NCBI GenBank assembly: GCA_000934385.1
Contig: KN880524.1
Span: forward strand, 25,591-89,590
Source of the DNA: Cylindrobasidium torrendii FP15055 ss-10
Lineage: Eukaryota; Basidiomycota; Agaricomycetes; Agaricales; Physalacriaceae
Reading direction: 5' to 3'
Length of the DNA stretch: 64,000 bases
The notes beneath the pieces are model-generated. The model made no database searches. It had not been told where the DNA came from and was given only the letters and a program-made list of their open reading frames with translations. The translations under genes were made by a program, and so were the position numbers. How positions within the stretch are numbered: position 1 is the first letter of the stretch; each line of letters starts with the position of its first letter. Of this stretch, positions 12,101 through 25,600 are shown piece after piece.

Positions 12101-12137
12101 CTGCGGTGTTGGATTCGAATTCATCAGCGGACGACAT
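9128..12137 (-). CDS. Zn2Cys6 fungal-specific transcription factor
   Basis: This encodes a Gal4-type zinc-cluster regulator. The spliced N-terminus has C-x2-C-x6-C-x9-C-x2-C-x6-C (CDACSRRKTRC, then CTNC, then VIC), followed by the basic linker HRRPVKKRGPKNK and a leucine-rich coiled coil, VASLERRVYQLEEMLKE. The middle holds the fungal_trans domain (PF04082): FASVVLLVLALASRYSDDP, then HVGNAIRYAVALGYHR, then RFDVGLPLPVDEEYF. The C-terminal 150 residues are rich in M, P and G and acidic residues and may activate transcription. Many short introns interrupt the gene, including a 6-base exon inside the zinc cluster at 11968-11973. Start ATG is at 12137. Target genes cannot be read from the sequence. 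Such factors often act next to a pathway gene, but the neighbours here are housekeeping genes. Confidence 0.93.
11968..11973 (-). other. 6-base microexon inside the zinc-cluster coding region
   Basis: The internal exon CTCGAT is flanked by introns of 49 bases (branch CTAAC) and 48 bases (branch CTCAC). Including it gives RRKTRCDSANM with the third cluster cysteine restored. Skipping it removes Arg and most of the Cys codon. Both flanking introns have GTAAGG donors. Confidence 0.8.
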
Positions 12138-12390
12138 TTTGGTTTATGGTGACGGTTAGAGACAAAATGCGAGGGCCGTAAGTACTTTAGATCTGTAGTG
12201 TCTGTTGACTAAGCTGACGTGAGGCAATGTACGAGCAACGGTGATACGAAGGCGATCGTGGACTGATCCGTTCCGCGAGTCTCGGATAAGTCGGATTTCG
12301 AGCTCGGACTTCATGTTGGACAACAAAGGTTGAACAAAGGTTGAATCTGGGAAGAAGAAAAAAACATGATAATATATACAAAACAAACAT

Positions 12391-14776
12391 TTACTCGCTA
12401 CCATCGCTCTCCTCGTCACTAAACTCATCCTCCGCCTCATCGTCAATGAAGCCATTTGCTACAGGTCCATCAGAGTCCTCATCGTCCTCTTCCTCGTCCT
12501 CCTCGTCATCATCATCCTCTTCCTCGTCATCCTCTTCCCCTTCTTCCTCTTCGTCCTCCTCGCTGCTTTCGCCACCAAGCTCAACATCTTCGACACTCCC
12601 CTCATCATCACTGCCAACCTCTACTTCAACCTCCATCCCTGCACCTTCATCCTCAGACTCGCTTTCTCCTTCTACATACTTCTTAACATTTCTCGTCTTC
12701 ACTGGCTTACTTTTCCTGCCCGTCAAGGCTGCAGGAATAGTCGACGAGCGCATCTCAATTTGCGAAAGGACCATATCTAATCGCCCACTCAGCGAGAGAA
12801 GACTTTCCTGCAGCGCCAGACGAGAGGTCAGCGTCGCATGCAATCCAGACAATCTTGCGACAAGATCCGGCATCTGCTAACAGTTAGGTCGCATTATTGG
12901 GATACAGGAAGAACGCACTGTCATGAGATGTCCACTGTGAATAGTAAGGACAATCTTAATCCATGCAATGAGTGCAGCGCCTCTTTGGGAGCTGGCACCC
13001 CCACCGCCGCCCTTCATATTCGCCGCACGGGCACCTCGTCCCAGCCGCTCCGTGCACGCGGTGAGTAGAGCAACGGCAAGTTGAGGCGGCAAGGCCCTGA
13101 TAGTGTTCCGTATCAACACGGTGTCGGAGTGAGCCAAACAAGTCTCCATCAAGCGCGAGTCGGATGAATGGAGGGCTTGGATAAGTGTCCGGGTGAGCGA
13201 TGCAGCGGGCACCAGGGTGACATCGGTCTGTGTCTTGCTCTTGTTGCGCTTGGACTTGGATGTACCGTCCTCGTCGTCGCTCGCACTCTGAACCTCGTTG
13301 CCATTCAGTGCCGTCAACCGTTGTCCCAGGCTGAGCTCAGCCATGTCAGCGTCCAGCTCTCCTTCACCACGCGTAGCATCGTCAAGTTCTGGGGCATGTC
13401 CTCGGTCTACGCCAGATCCAACTGCCACAGAATTAGCTTCGGTATAGCGTTTATTCGGAAGGATCTCCTATACAAGGTTGAGTAAATATGTTTACAGTGA
13501 CAAGAGGGAGGTGGCCTACCGTCGAGTCGACCTCCATCTTGCTGGAGACATCTTCGAGAGAAACTTCACGAATAAAGTTCTGTGTAGCGTCCTCTGTGTA
13601 GCCCTAGACCTATGTGAGTGAGGAAACTGAGGGAGCAATTTTTATACATACAACGCGGTCAAATACAGGTTTTACACCGCCTACAAGGCGGACGACTTCC
13701 ACACTTCCGCTAGGGCTGCAGAATCCGGCACCGACAAGGAGCACACCAGACCTGTTCTTTGAGGGCGGGACTGCAATGGTGGAACGAGGGAGGAGAGTAG
13801 CGATCTTTTGCGGAGCATTTGGTGGTGTGTTTAGCTCGGATGGGATGGGGCAGATAGATATCCGCCCAGTGGTTGAGAGTGTGAGTAGAGTGCTGGAAGC
13901 TTCGGCATCTTGAAGAGCAACAGAGCGCACGTCCGCATCAAGTTGTATGGATGCCACCAATTTGCCATCGGTGCCGTTATTTCTGGGAACCTCCCAGATA
14001 GAGACAACTCTGTCGTTCTCCGCCATCGACACAAAGCGCTGCGAAGGTGCACCTGGGGTGACCCATAGAAGTTTTCGAATAGGCGATGCATGGCCTGGGA
14101 AAGTGGCGAGTTTTGACGCGGACTTGTCTTCGAGGGACAAAAGATGGACAGCATGGTGGGCCGCGAGAAGCTCGGGGGTATCCTCCTCGGTAGTGCGAAC
14201 GGCAAGCGCAGTGTACGGTATCCGGTCGTCGGACTTCCATGATCCAGCAATGTTTCCAGATACTAAATCCCATTGGCGTATGCTAGCATCAGCGCCGGAG
14301 GTGAAGAGGGTTTTCGACTTGTCTATTGTGAGAGCAAGAATGGCAGTAGTACTTTTGGTGTTGCCGAGCACGCGTACTGCACGTCCATGAGTGGGAGAGA
14401 ACACGACCACAGTTCCATCCGACAGCCCGAGTAGTAGGTTTTCGACAGACTCCGCATCAGCAGCCTGATCTGTCGCTTTCTTCTTGCGTTTCTTCTTGGG
14501 GGATTCATCGGTTCTGCCCGTGTCCACGACCCGCGCCCAAAGCAGAGAAGTGACGCGTGCAGTATCAAAGACATGCTCCGCTATTGAGTGTCCCAGCGAG
14601 GTATCGTAGACGCGAAGCCGATGCTTGTCCACTGCGAGAGAGATGTATGCAAAGTAGGATGCATTGTCGTTGAGCGCGGAAATGGACGCTGTATCTGTCA
14701 CGGATGGCTGCGAAATGGCTGCGGTGGCTGCAGGCCTGCTTTTTGGCGGTTTTGTTGTTGCTTTTTTGCTGGCCAT
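12391..14776 (-). CDS. UTP5: UTP5/WDR43, SSU-processome (t-UTP) WD40 protein
   Basis: The protein belongs to the Utp5/WDR43 family, a t-UTP subcomplex member that binds nascent 18S pre-rRNA in the nucleolus and supports rDNA transcription. The first exon (from ATG 14776) encodes an N-terminal lysine-rich leader and a WD40-type propeller with SIRQWDLVSGNIAGSW and RVVSIWEVPR repeats, plus a nuclear signal (KKKRKKK). After three short introns comes the Utp12 domain (SLTRTLIQALHSSDSRLMETCLAHSD, then PPQLAVALLTACTERL). The C-terminus, about 12391-12610, is a long uninterrupted acidic Glu/Asp tail typical of nucleolar proteins. An in-frame upstream ATG at 14860 would add 28 residues. I prefer 14776 because MASKKATTKPPK is the usual basic start. 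It is divergent from the Pho85-type CDK. Confidence 0.93.
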
Positions 14777-15010
14777 GGCTGAGAGATACCAAAAAGCTCG
14801 GAGGTTTTGGCCTAAAAAATCGACACAGCCACCACTGCGCCCGATCTGGATTCTGATCAACCCATCGAACAGTTAAGTACCCCCGCCGCCGCGAGGTGAC
14901 TTGTTCGGTTGCGGCGACCTTGTCTTTGGCCCACACCAGCCAAATTCCAGCCTTTTCTGTGTTTCCACGGCGGCGGTCTTGCCTCATTTCTCTCTCTCTT
15001 CCTCCCCACC

Positions 15011-16472
15011 ATGAACTACATCCAGGTGAGTTATACAAGAGTCCACCAAACCGCTGTCACGCTAACCCGCCGCGCGTTTAGCTCGAGAAACTCGGTCGGT
15101 AACGTTGCAAACTGCAGGCTTGAATGTGCTCACGGCGTGCTACAGGCGAAGGAACCTACGCGACCGTGTTCAAGGTGTGTATCGCCCGCATCGCCTCCCA
15201 TCCTTCCGCTAAGCGCCTTCACAGGGTCGCTCGCGGACCACCAATGAAATTGTCGCCCTCAAAGAGATACATCTCGATGCCGAGGAGGGCACGCCGTCGA
15301 CGGCCATTCGCGAAATTTCGCTCATGAAGGAGCTCAAACATGTCAACATCCTCCGTCTACACGATGTCATTCACACCGAGACCAAGCTCGTTCTCATATT
15401 CGAGTTTTGCGAATCCGACCTGAAGAAATATATGGACAAACACGGCGAACGCGGCGCGCTCCCCCCGGACCTAGTCAAGAGCTTCATGTACCAACTCCTC
15501 AAGGGAACCGCGTTTTGCCACGAGAACCAGGTCCTCCATCGCGATCTCAAGCCGCAGAACCTGCTCATCAACCGCAAAGGCGAACTCAAACTCGGCGATT
15601 TCGGCCTGGCGCGCGCCTTTGGCGTTCCCGTTAATACATTCTCAAACGAAGTAAATCGCTCAGCGCCGCAATCCTTCAGTGGCTTACCTTGTCCTAGGTC
15701 GTTACGCTCTGGTACCGCGCGCCGGACGTTCTCCTCGGATCGAGGACATACAGCACCTCTATCGACGTCTGGTCCTGTGGCTGTATCTTTGCCGAAATGA
15801 TAACTGGAGTGCCACTGTTTCGTGGCAGGGATAACCAGGATCAGCTCCTGCACATCATGCGAGTTATTGGAACGCCGTCCGATGCCCAGCTCAAGGCCAT
15901 GGCCAAAGATACCGTTCGTTTCCTTCTGTATCTCAGAACACCACCCTCTCATGTCTATCCAGCCCGAAGTATTGAACAAGAGCTTCCCCAAATACCCCCG
16001 GATCCCCTTGTCCCAGGTAGTTCCAAAGGCAACACCTCAAGGTTGGAATGTCATTAAAATATCCATTCATACACGTCTGACATCCGTTGCAGCCATTGAC
16101 TTGCTCGAACGACTTCTCAAGTTTGATCCTAATGAACGCCTTTCCGCCTCCGACGCCTTGAACCACCCGTATTTCCAGGCCGTGCCCCAGCCTTTTCCAA
16201 TCCCAACGCCTGGCTCGATGCCTCCACCTACTTTCAACTTCCCTCACCCTCATGCTATTCCGCCCCAGCAGCAGCACCAAGCGCAACCTCAAATGCAACA
16301 GCAGATTCCCATTTCCAACGCTCAATTCAGGCCGCCCCAGAATATACCCATCTTTGGCCAGCAGCCACACCCCCAAGCGATACCCGTTCACCAGCACACC
16401 CACGCCCAAGCACAGGCCATGGCGCAAGCGCAGCAACAAATGCAGTACCCTTATGGTGCCCCGCCCCGATGA
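15011..16472 (+). CDS. PHO85: Pho85-type cyclin-dependent kinase
   Basis: This is a CDK of the Pho85/Cdk5 class, which pairs with Pcl-type cyclins to control phosphate, glycogen, morphogenesis and cell-cycle responses. Visible motifs are the glycine loop [10 protein letters not shown], the PSTAIRE helix, catalytic HRDLKPQN, the DFGLARAFG magnesium loop, the T-loop [19 protein letters not shown], and [12 protein letters not shown]. Six introns can be placed, among them a 13-base microexon at 15082-15094 that encodes LEKL inside the glycine-loop strand. The kinase core ends near residue 300 at ALNHPYFQ. Past it lies an extra tail of about 95 residues rich in Q, P and H, absent from the yeast enzyme. 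The start ATG at 15011 directly precedes YIQLEKLG, as expected. It shares a 234-base divergent promoter with UTP5. Confidence 0.96.
15082..15094 (+). other. 13-base microexon in the Pho85-type kinase gene
   Basis: CTCGAGAAACTCG is flanked by a 56-base intron (GTGAGT..TTTAG) and a 51-base intron (GTCGGT..TACAG). It supplies LEKLG of the glycine-rich loop. Skipping it would shift the frame. Confidence 0.82.
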
Positions 16473-16685
16473 GAGTATCAGGTTATTACACGGAACAAAC
16501 ATTTTCATATCGCTAAATTTTCTCACGTCTGCATTCGCTCGTCGTGTAATTGTAAGCATTGTAGTGGTACAGACAGGTGGCTTATAATAAATAATGGATA
16601 CATATATGTACATCATCCTGGTGCAGGCAAGATAGCAGCGCAAGCAAGCGATATTAAGACTACGAAATCCCCCGTACTTCAAAGT

Positions 16686-19600
16686 TCAAATGTGGCCAGC
16701 AGGGATTTTAGGTCCAAACATGGCCAAGAGTGCCTTGAGGTCAACCTGCTTGAGCGGCTTGCTGAAGAACGCATTCATGCCAGCGCTCAGACACAGTTGT
16801 TTGGTTGACTCTTGGCAATCCGCACTAAGTGCCACAACTAGATGTCTCGTTAGCAGCGTTCACATCTGAATGTACAAACGGACTTGGAAGGGTATAGGGC
16901 GCGTTGTGTTTGCTCTCTAGAACACGCAGGCGCTTCGCTGCCTCAACACCGTCGCAGATGGGCATGTCTAATGTTGTTTTTCAGTTCATCGTGTTGGTAT
17001 CCGGAATCTAAGGCCACTTACGATGGTCGAACAAAGCCACTGTGAAGTATCCAGGTTCCTTCGCCTCCCACTCCGCGAGCGCCTCATTACCATTCGAAGT
17101 CGCGACTACCTTGAGATCTGCGCGCTGCAGGATCTTGATGAGCAGTTGTTGTGCAATGGGATTGTCCTCGGCGATGAGGACATTGCCAAAGAGGATGCGC
17201 TCCGAAGGGGTCTCCCGGGACTTGGAAGGGGACGACATCGGGGAGGGCGGCGGTATGATGATAGGCTTCGCGACGTTCTTCATGGACGCCAGTAGCTGCA
17301 AGAGACGCACTCGTCGAGGTGGCTTTGTCATCTTCATCACTCCCGGAACGCTAGATCCAAAGATTGACGGTCGTGATCTATGGGTAACGGGTGTGTAGAG
17401 TTGTATGACCTTAGTGTCACGTAGAGGTGCGGCTTTCAACGATCGCAGGAATTCAAGCAGCTGGCTGGCGTGCTCGTCTGATTGGTCGTCGATGATGACA
17501 AAGTCGAGCGGTGGATGGTCATTCGTGAGACCTTCAAGGAGCATTTGAACCTCTTGGAGTGTCGACAGCGATGTCACTCCAAACCCAGACAGGAAGGTAT
17601 GCAGCAGCGTCAGAGTCACTTGCGACGAGGAACAAACCAGCAAGTTAGTGGGAAGTAGGCTCTTCCGCAAGTCCTCCAGCTCGGCAAGTTGCTGTCAAAC
17701 ATTAGTTCCTCACGCACAATTTGGCCAAAATAAAACTAACCCTGTTGGTCTCTTCGGATTGGAAGATCTTGACTGGAATTGTGAACCAGAACTTGGATCC
17801 CACATTCAATTCAGACTCTACACCGATTGCACCGTTCATGAGCTTGACGAGCTGTCGTGAAATGGAAAGTCCGAGGCCAGTTCCACCAAAGCGACGCGTT
17901 GAGGAATTGTCTGCTTGTTGGAATGGGACGAAGAGCAACTCGACATCGCTCGGTGCAAGTCCGATGCCAGTATCCCTTCGCATCTTTAGTTTCGCGTGTG
18001 GCTTTGCAGACAAATCACGCACTGGATGACAAACTTCAGGTTAACCTCGTCGGGAGACATCATAGAGCCCGTATTTGCGACAGACACTGTGCACGTCACA
18101 GACCCCTTCTCTGTAAACTTGACGGCATTGCCAATAAGGTTCATGAGGACTGATTTGTGATCAATTTCGCGATGATAACACAAAATTGCATTTACTGACT
18201 TTGCCTTATCCGTGCGTCGTCAGCAAAGAGCCCTAGGATACTTGTCAATACTTGCAGACACGTTAGGATTATGGACATACATGGTGGAACGTTGGGTTCG
18301 ATGTTATACGACAAATCGAGTTTCTTCGCAGCCAGAGGAAGCAATAGTTCTGTACAGTCCTAGAGCCGACGTGAATAGGTGACATTGTTACCTAATCACA
18401 ATGGGCACTCACTGCAATGATATTCTCTGTCGGGAACTCGTTTGGCTCAAGCTTCAGCGCCGAAGCTTCAAGTTTGCTGTAGTCGAGGATGGAGTCGATG
18501 ATCTTAAGAAGCAGCTCGCAAGACTGTTTGGCCGTCTGCACGATTTCGCTTTGGCCCGTGTCGAGAGTAGTGTTGCTGAGCAGGTCAAGAAGCCCGTAGA
18601 ATGAGCTGAACGGTGTCCGAAGCTCGTGGCTCATGGAGGCCAGGAAGTTGCTCTTGATCTTCGTTGCCTTCAGCGCGTCCTCTCTGCTCTTTCTGGCAAT
18701 CTCTAACGCATCCTTCTGGGCAGAAATCATCTTGAGGTTTTCACGGGTTCCGGCTTGGACGGAGCGGAAGAGGAGGGCATTGGAGATACTGATGCTGGCT
18801 TGTTCGCAAAGTAGCGTCAACATGGTCAATGTGTTCTCCGGGAAGGAATACTTGGTTGACACGTAAAGAACGCCAAATGTTTGACCACGGTTGCTGAAGA
18901 TGGGAAGGCATATGACAGACTTCATGGGACTTTGGTTGCACTCCGTCGTAAATCTGGCGTCGATATCACCACCGTTGAAGTAGACCTTGACCTTGGAATT
19001 AAGTGTATGTCGAATCACGGCCTGCTCGAGGGGATCTTCTAGCGTCCGGACCGCCTTGCTCTGCCTGATTTTTTGAGGTCAGTTCCCCATATAACGAGAA
19101 GTAGAACGGAGCATACTCGTAGACCTGGCAATCTTGTGGTGGTACCATTGTAGTAGCAACAGTATAATCGCCATCCTCTACAATAACCATGCACGTTTGC
19201 TGAGACCCAGAAATATCAGTTGCAATTTCAGTCAAGCGTTGTAGGGCTGATAACATATTAGAAAATAGATCCGTGCTGCAACGAGACCGCCCACTGGAGA
19301 AAAGGTTCATGTTACTCGAAATCTCACTGCTCCACTTGAGGATGGAGTCCAGGTCGTTGGCAGAAAGGTTCGAGTCGTTGTCGCTCCTGCTATCTAACCC
19401 GCGGCTGTATCTCAGGCCACCACCGTCTTCGAGGGCGTTCGAAGTCTGTACAGCTGCATCTGCAGTGAACGCGGTCTTCCGTTTGCTATTTGGCCGGCCG
19501 ATGATTACTGAGTTCAGGTAGTTGACGATGCCCTGTGCACCCCATTGCGAGTGACGCGAAATACCCCGTCGTTGGAGTTCGCCACCGAGGTGCTGGACAC

Positions 19601-22600
19601 CTAGGCGAATGAAATGGCATCCCTCCTGCATCTTGATCAGCACACATCAACGGGTCAAGTAAGGCCCAGACAAACCAAATAGTGACACCAGCCTTCTTCC
19701 ATTAGCCATTCGTACTCGATTGCCAACTGTGCTGCAGTGTCGTATGACTTGAGAGCGTTTGGATTGTTCTCCAGGGACTCCACTTCTGCTTTCTGCAACA
19801 CAATGAACATGAGAGCTATGGTGTAGACCGAAGACATACGACAAGGGCAACCCACACGCTGTTGTTGACCGAGCCAGAGGAAATCCATCTGAATGTCGTT
19901 AGAACAAGTGACGCCCAGCGAAGTGACCTGAGCTACCTCTCGATGAATTTTTGGTTAAGATAGACCTGGTGTAGAAAGCGGACACGGACATCGTCCAAGA
20001 CGTTGTTTTTCCGCAAGCAGGCAATGAGAGACAAGCTGTGGAAGAACAAGCCGTATCGAACATGCCGATGGCTGATTTTAACAGGTCAACGGTGCCGCAA
20101 ACATAAGTTCATGCACGCACTTTGGGTTGCGCTCACGAGTGGTATATACTTGGAATCCGAGCTGGGCAGCCTCTTCGAAGAAACCAAGGCAATAATACGC
20201 CGCGACCTTGAACGCGTTATGCCTTGTATGGAACCATCAGCAGCAGTCTATAGAAAATGACATGGACCGACCAGTTCATTATCAAGTCGACGTTCGATCC
20301 GGTAGTTTCCACCTTTTTCAAATAGTCGGCCTCCTTGTAGTCATCAGTGTCGAACGCACGATCCGCCGTAGAGCAGTCTGTATAGCCGCCGAGTGCACGG
20401 ACGCAATTGAGAATACCTTCTGCGGTGGTTAGTGAATATGTCAAGGACAAGCTGGTGAAGCCTACTAGTGGCGAGCATGACAGTATCGCGACCGGCGGCA
20501 CTGGTCTCAATGTCGTTAACGCACTAGAAATTGTTGACTCGTGGACGGGTATGATTTGCAGTCTGTGCCCACCTCTTCAGCTGCGGGAACCAGTTCGCTC
20601 ACTGGGAAGGGTCAGCAAATGGTGATAAGTTTGACGTAGATACATACAATGCTCGCAGACAAAAAGCCTCGTGGTGATGCAATGTAGGTTAGCAAACCCA
20701 GTGTATAAGCTAAAGAAAGAGTTGGTCGCAGGTCTGCGAACCCCCAGGAGAGGCGACGCACCGGTCACCCGAACTGCGTCCATACTTAACAGCTTCTTGT
20801 AGCTTCGGGATCAACGAGCGAATGTGGTTACCGTCGTACCCTGACACCATCGCAGCATACAAGACGCGCGCTCGACTGTGAAGCTATTGTTAAGATATTT
20901 GGGTAGAAAAGAAATATAGCGCACCATTTTTCACTGTTTGTTCCATGCTTATCGGCAATGCGGAGGGCGAGTCTAGACAAATCACAAGAAAATCGGTACA
21001 TGTTGCGTCGCTCAGCAGCTCCTATATACTGTCAGCGGCAGGTTAGATTCTAATAAGATATCATACCTGTAAGTGCCCAGAAGAATCCCAGGCCTGTGCC
21101 GGGTGCAAGGCCATGCCTTAAAGGCGTAAACGGATGATAGGAAAAGTGATTTGTTGAACACACCGAAGAGCTTCCTGCACTGTCTAAATTATCCTTAGTA
21201 TCGTGCATATCACAGCTGATTGGACATGACATACCGTCAAACCAATGACCTCCGCGAAGTCAGAGGATGGGCTCCAGAAGGCGTTTGTTCCAGCGTCGTT
21301 GAGCAGTTGAATTGCCAGGATGTGTTTGGGATCTGTTGTCCTGCTGAGAGAGTATATGCCATCATGACCCACGGCTAGAATAGCATTCGTGACATCGGTG
21401 AACATCATTTCCGCTGCAAAGCGAGTCGGGCTCGGATCGACATCAATTCCCAATAGCTTCAGTGCGGTCAGAGTGTCCTGCAGAGCGAGGTCAATGGAGC
21501 CTTGCATGAAGTAGTTGAGCGAGCGAAGTCGAAGCAGGTTGGCATTGTCTTCCGGCTTTGTCAAATGAACAAGGCAGTCGGCTATGATGGAGTTGGACAT
21601 CTCGAATGAACCACGCCAATTTGCTAGCCTAAGACGGTGAACGAATATGTAAGCCACGAGAACCATGAAGTAAACCACACGCACGCAGCAATGCGGGAGA
21701 ACAGTCGAAGGGCCAATTCGGGGTTCTCAGCCCAGGGATTATCCTTGAAGAGCTGTTGAGCGCTCACAAACGCTTGCATTGCCAATTCGTGGCCGCCTCT
21801 TTTCCAGGCCTCTTCTCCCGAGTCCATCAACACGTTGAGTACTTCCTCTCGCCGAGGGTGCTCTCGGATAAGAGACAAGCACCTGCAGACTAAAATGAAC
21901 GAGGGACCACGAACATGGACAACAAGACGTACTTTTTGGCATGCTCTACAATGCGGTAAGTATCCATGATGCTTTCGTGCATCATCATCAGCACAATTTT
22001 GTAGGACATCTTCGCCCTCACTACCTCTGGTAAGGAAGCCACTTCAGCCTGAGCGGCCTGGCGGTATCGATCATGAGCAAAGGAGCATTTATCGCGAGCT
22101 CGTTGAACAAGCCAACCATCCTCGATGCACTTTTGCAGAGCCACGGTAGACCATTTGCTATGGGCATTGCTCTCCGCATCAGATTTGGATGATGCGTAGT
22201 CCATGTCATCGTCGCTGCTGCTGCTACCACTATCATCCCAATGCATCATGAGCCCTACCTCCGTCACTTTGAAACTACAAGACTTGGTCAACGTAAAGAA
22301 CGCTTTGCACGACCATGACGGACCTCTCGCCGAACAACGCCGCCCAGAACAAGTACTTGCGTGGGTCTTCCGGCAGAGCGCGGAGCTGAGTTTGGAGGAA
22401 GGTGGAGTCCGTGGCGTCCATGAGTTTGTCTGCATCGAGGTTTGCTCTTATCGCGGGGAGGTTGAAGCTACAATCAAATTCAATTATTTGTGTTGCAACA
22501 TGGCAAAATACCGACTTCCAGCAGTTCTGTGCCCAATCGAAAGTGATCTGCAAAGCGTTGGTACATGCCAAGGTGCAGCTTCGAATTAACTTACATGACC

Positions 22601-25600
22601 CTGACGATGGAACAGACCGAACAGGGTGCGCGCTGTAAAGGCATTACCAGCGGAAACCTCGAATATGAGGCGTGACAGAGGTGCGCAGGCTTCCTTCTCG
22701 CGGTGCAGTGTCGTCGCGACAAGCGCTTCGACAGCGGTATATGGCAGTGGCTCAAGATCCAGCCACACTGGCTTTGACCTGCTGCTGAACATGTTCCGAA
22801 CATGCTCTATTACTTCCCTGTATGCATTTGCTTGAGATGCCATCGAGTGGGCGAGTGAATGGGGAACATACGTGCGCTCTGACCGAATGGTAATGAAAAC
22901 CAGCTGGTTGGTATTGGTAAATGAGGATGCATCATGAGCCTATTTTCCACACACCATGCGAGATCGCGAATTTAGCAGCGCAGAGACAAGAGAAAGGGTG
23001 CTATGCAGGAGTCAGATAATCCTGCGGTCGTTACACTCGCGTACTCACGACTGGTCTGCGGCATGGAGGTCATCTAGGAAAAGTACAAGGATTCGTGTCT
23101 CTGCAAGCACAGCAAATACGCTCTCTACGAGTGTCTGAAATCTGGCCCGCAGCTCGCGAGTGGAGAGGCCATCGGGTGGCCTGTCCAATCGAAGATTGAG
23201 GAGACCAAGGATTTCGCGGAGCTCTGGCACACTGTCATATAGTAACGGTGCATTCTGTATCTGAGGCCCAAGGCGCTCTTGCAGGGCGTTGACGAAGCGA
23301 TGGACATCCGTATGGAAGACCATCAGCTGGCGCAAGACTGACGACAGACACTTCAACTATGAAAGGGATGAGCAAGTAAGCACATGACAAGACAAGCTAC
23401 ATACCACGGCATAGAAAGGACCACTATCTGATGACTGGAATTTTGCATGCCCCCAGAGACCCCAATCTGTGCAACGATTAAGTCAGGTCTGTTCCATGTT
23501 CTTGCGCATGGGAACCTACTCCGCCACTTGGCTTGATACGCAAAGATGAGCGAGCTCTTCCCAATTCTGGAAGACATAAATTAGGACAAGCAATGCGGTG
23601 TAACTGGACGCACCCTGGCGGACCCGTAACAATGACAGCCTGAGTTCGGCTATGATGTTTCCGAAGAGTCTTCCGCATGAACCCATCGGGACCATATGAG
23701 AAGGTCCCTGTTGTAGACGTAGATACAGTTTGGTCATGGCTGGATGTCCTCATGGAGGATTTGACGAGGTCCGATGTGGCACTTGTCGACGACATGGACT
23801 CGTCGTCATTCCCAGTTCCGGTTCCTTGGCTACCACTTGAAGACGCGACGACAACAGCTTGGCCTTTGTTTGCGGCGAACTGGCGGGAGAAGCTGGTCTG
23901 CATATTGCGGACTGGCGAGAAATCAATAGGGGATTCGAAGCGACGTATAAGAACTTTTAACTTACTAACGTTCTTGATAATTTCTAACTCTTTCTCGCGA
24001 CCAAACTACATTTGGTCAGCAATACATTGCAGACACATGTTGAACCCACATACCAAACTAAGAGGGAGAGTGAACTCAATATACCGATCTTCTTGAGCAA
24101 TTGGAAAGGACGGGATAAGCTGGCGTATCGGTAAGTAGAAGAAGATTCGTCTGATTCAATGACTACGAACGTCGAAAGAGCCACCTTCCGAAGCAACTTG
24201 GGCCGAGATAGATTTCTGAAGACGTCTTTGGCACTCCATCAAATCAGACTTAAGGCCAAAGGCACTTTGGTAGCGATTGTCGGGATGCTTTTCCAAGAGC
24301 TAAGCGTTATGATTAGCTATGAGAAACACCTCGATGCGGAGAGCAGTTCATACCTTGTTGATGATATGGCCCAAGACCTCAGGTATGTCTCGACGGACAT
24401 CCTGCACCATCATTAGGTTCTTCTGCACGATAGAGTGCAGGAGTTCTAAGGGCCCGCCCTCGAATGGAACCTGCCCGCGGCCCACAAGTAGCGTCCAAAA
24501 CAGGATACCGAGCGAGTAGAGATCTGTACGGTGATCCTGCGCCAATGTGTCGATGCTCCCCGTCTGCTCGGGGGCAAGGTAGCACAGAGCCTCTTTCACT
24601 TTGACTTTCTCTGTGTCGGATGCATTGAGTACCAGTGCAGAAGGGGAACCAGAGTTTTCCAACGAAATAGCTCGATTGCCGAAGTGGGCGAAGCGGACGA
24701 TGCCGGTGTAGAAGCTATAGTGGAACGCATTGGCGCGTATTTCACGATGAACGATCCCTGCAGTGTGTGCGGCTTCCAGACAATGCGTGGCCTGTATAGC
24801 AAACCTGGAAATCGAAATCTCATCAGAAAAGTATCTCCGGGCGGGGTAGGGAGTCACCGACTCGAGAAAAGACGCAACATCCATGACGTCGAAAGCCTCC
24901 GTCTCCTCCAAGTCTGGTTCTTCCAAGCCCAGCATCGCATGGTGGGCTGAGGAGGGTCTGACCGGCGGTCCCTGGCTGGAAAGCAGCAGCTCATTGACCT
25001 TGGATGCCGGTAAATACCGACCAAGCGTATTTGGGCCAGGATGATAAACCAGTAGAACGACGACATCTCCGTTCTCCTTGGGAATGTTGTAGTAGTCGAT
25101 AAGCCTCAAGGATGGATTGTCCGCAGATTTGCTAATCCTTTGCAGACTACAAACGATGACATATACAATCAGTGCCGATAACGCGAGCTTGAGGGTTGAA
25201 CGCACATGTGAGCTTCCCTTTCCAAACACATCGAGCCATTGGAGTTGGCCGTTGCAATCTTTGCCAGCACATTTGAGCTGTCTTTTAGACTGCTGCCCTC
25301 TGCGAGCCAGGTTACACTACCTGTGTCCTCCCAGCGTCGTGCCTGTTTTCACATATTGAGGATGAATCCCAGCTTAGAAAGGTGCAATTTGGGACACACC
25401 TTTTCGAACGTGTATCCCGGCGCTGACAGTATTCCATCCTGCGCCTTATAATACAGATTGGGCAGTGTGGCATGTCCGAATTTCCTCTTTGTCGCCCTTG
25501 CTGCTGGACGCGGCGTCGGGCGTCCTTCCCCTATTGACGTAGGCGCCACTTTGGAGACGGCTCGCGGGGCACAGAGATTTGATCCAATAAGCGCTGATGG

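Noticed and set aside
12456..12880. Serine- or proline-rich plus-strand frames opposite the UTP5 tail
   Set aside because: They are the antisense of the Glu/Asp codon runs in UTP5, which has conserved domains in its own frame.
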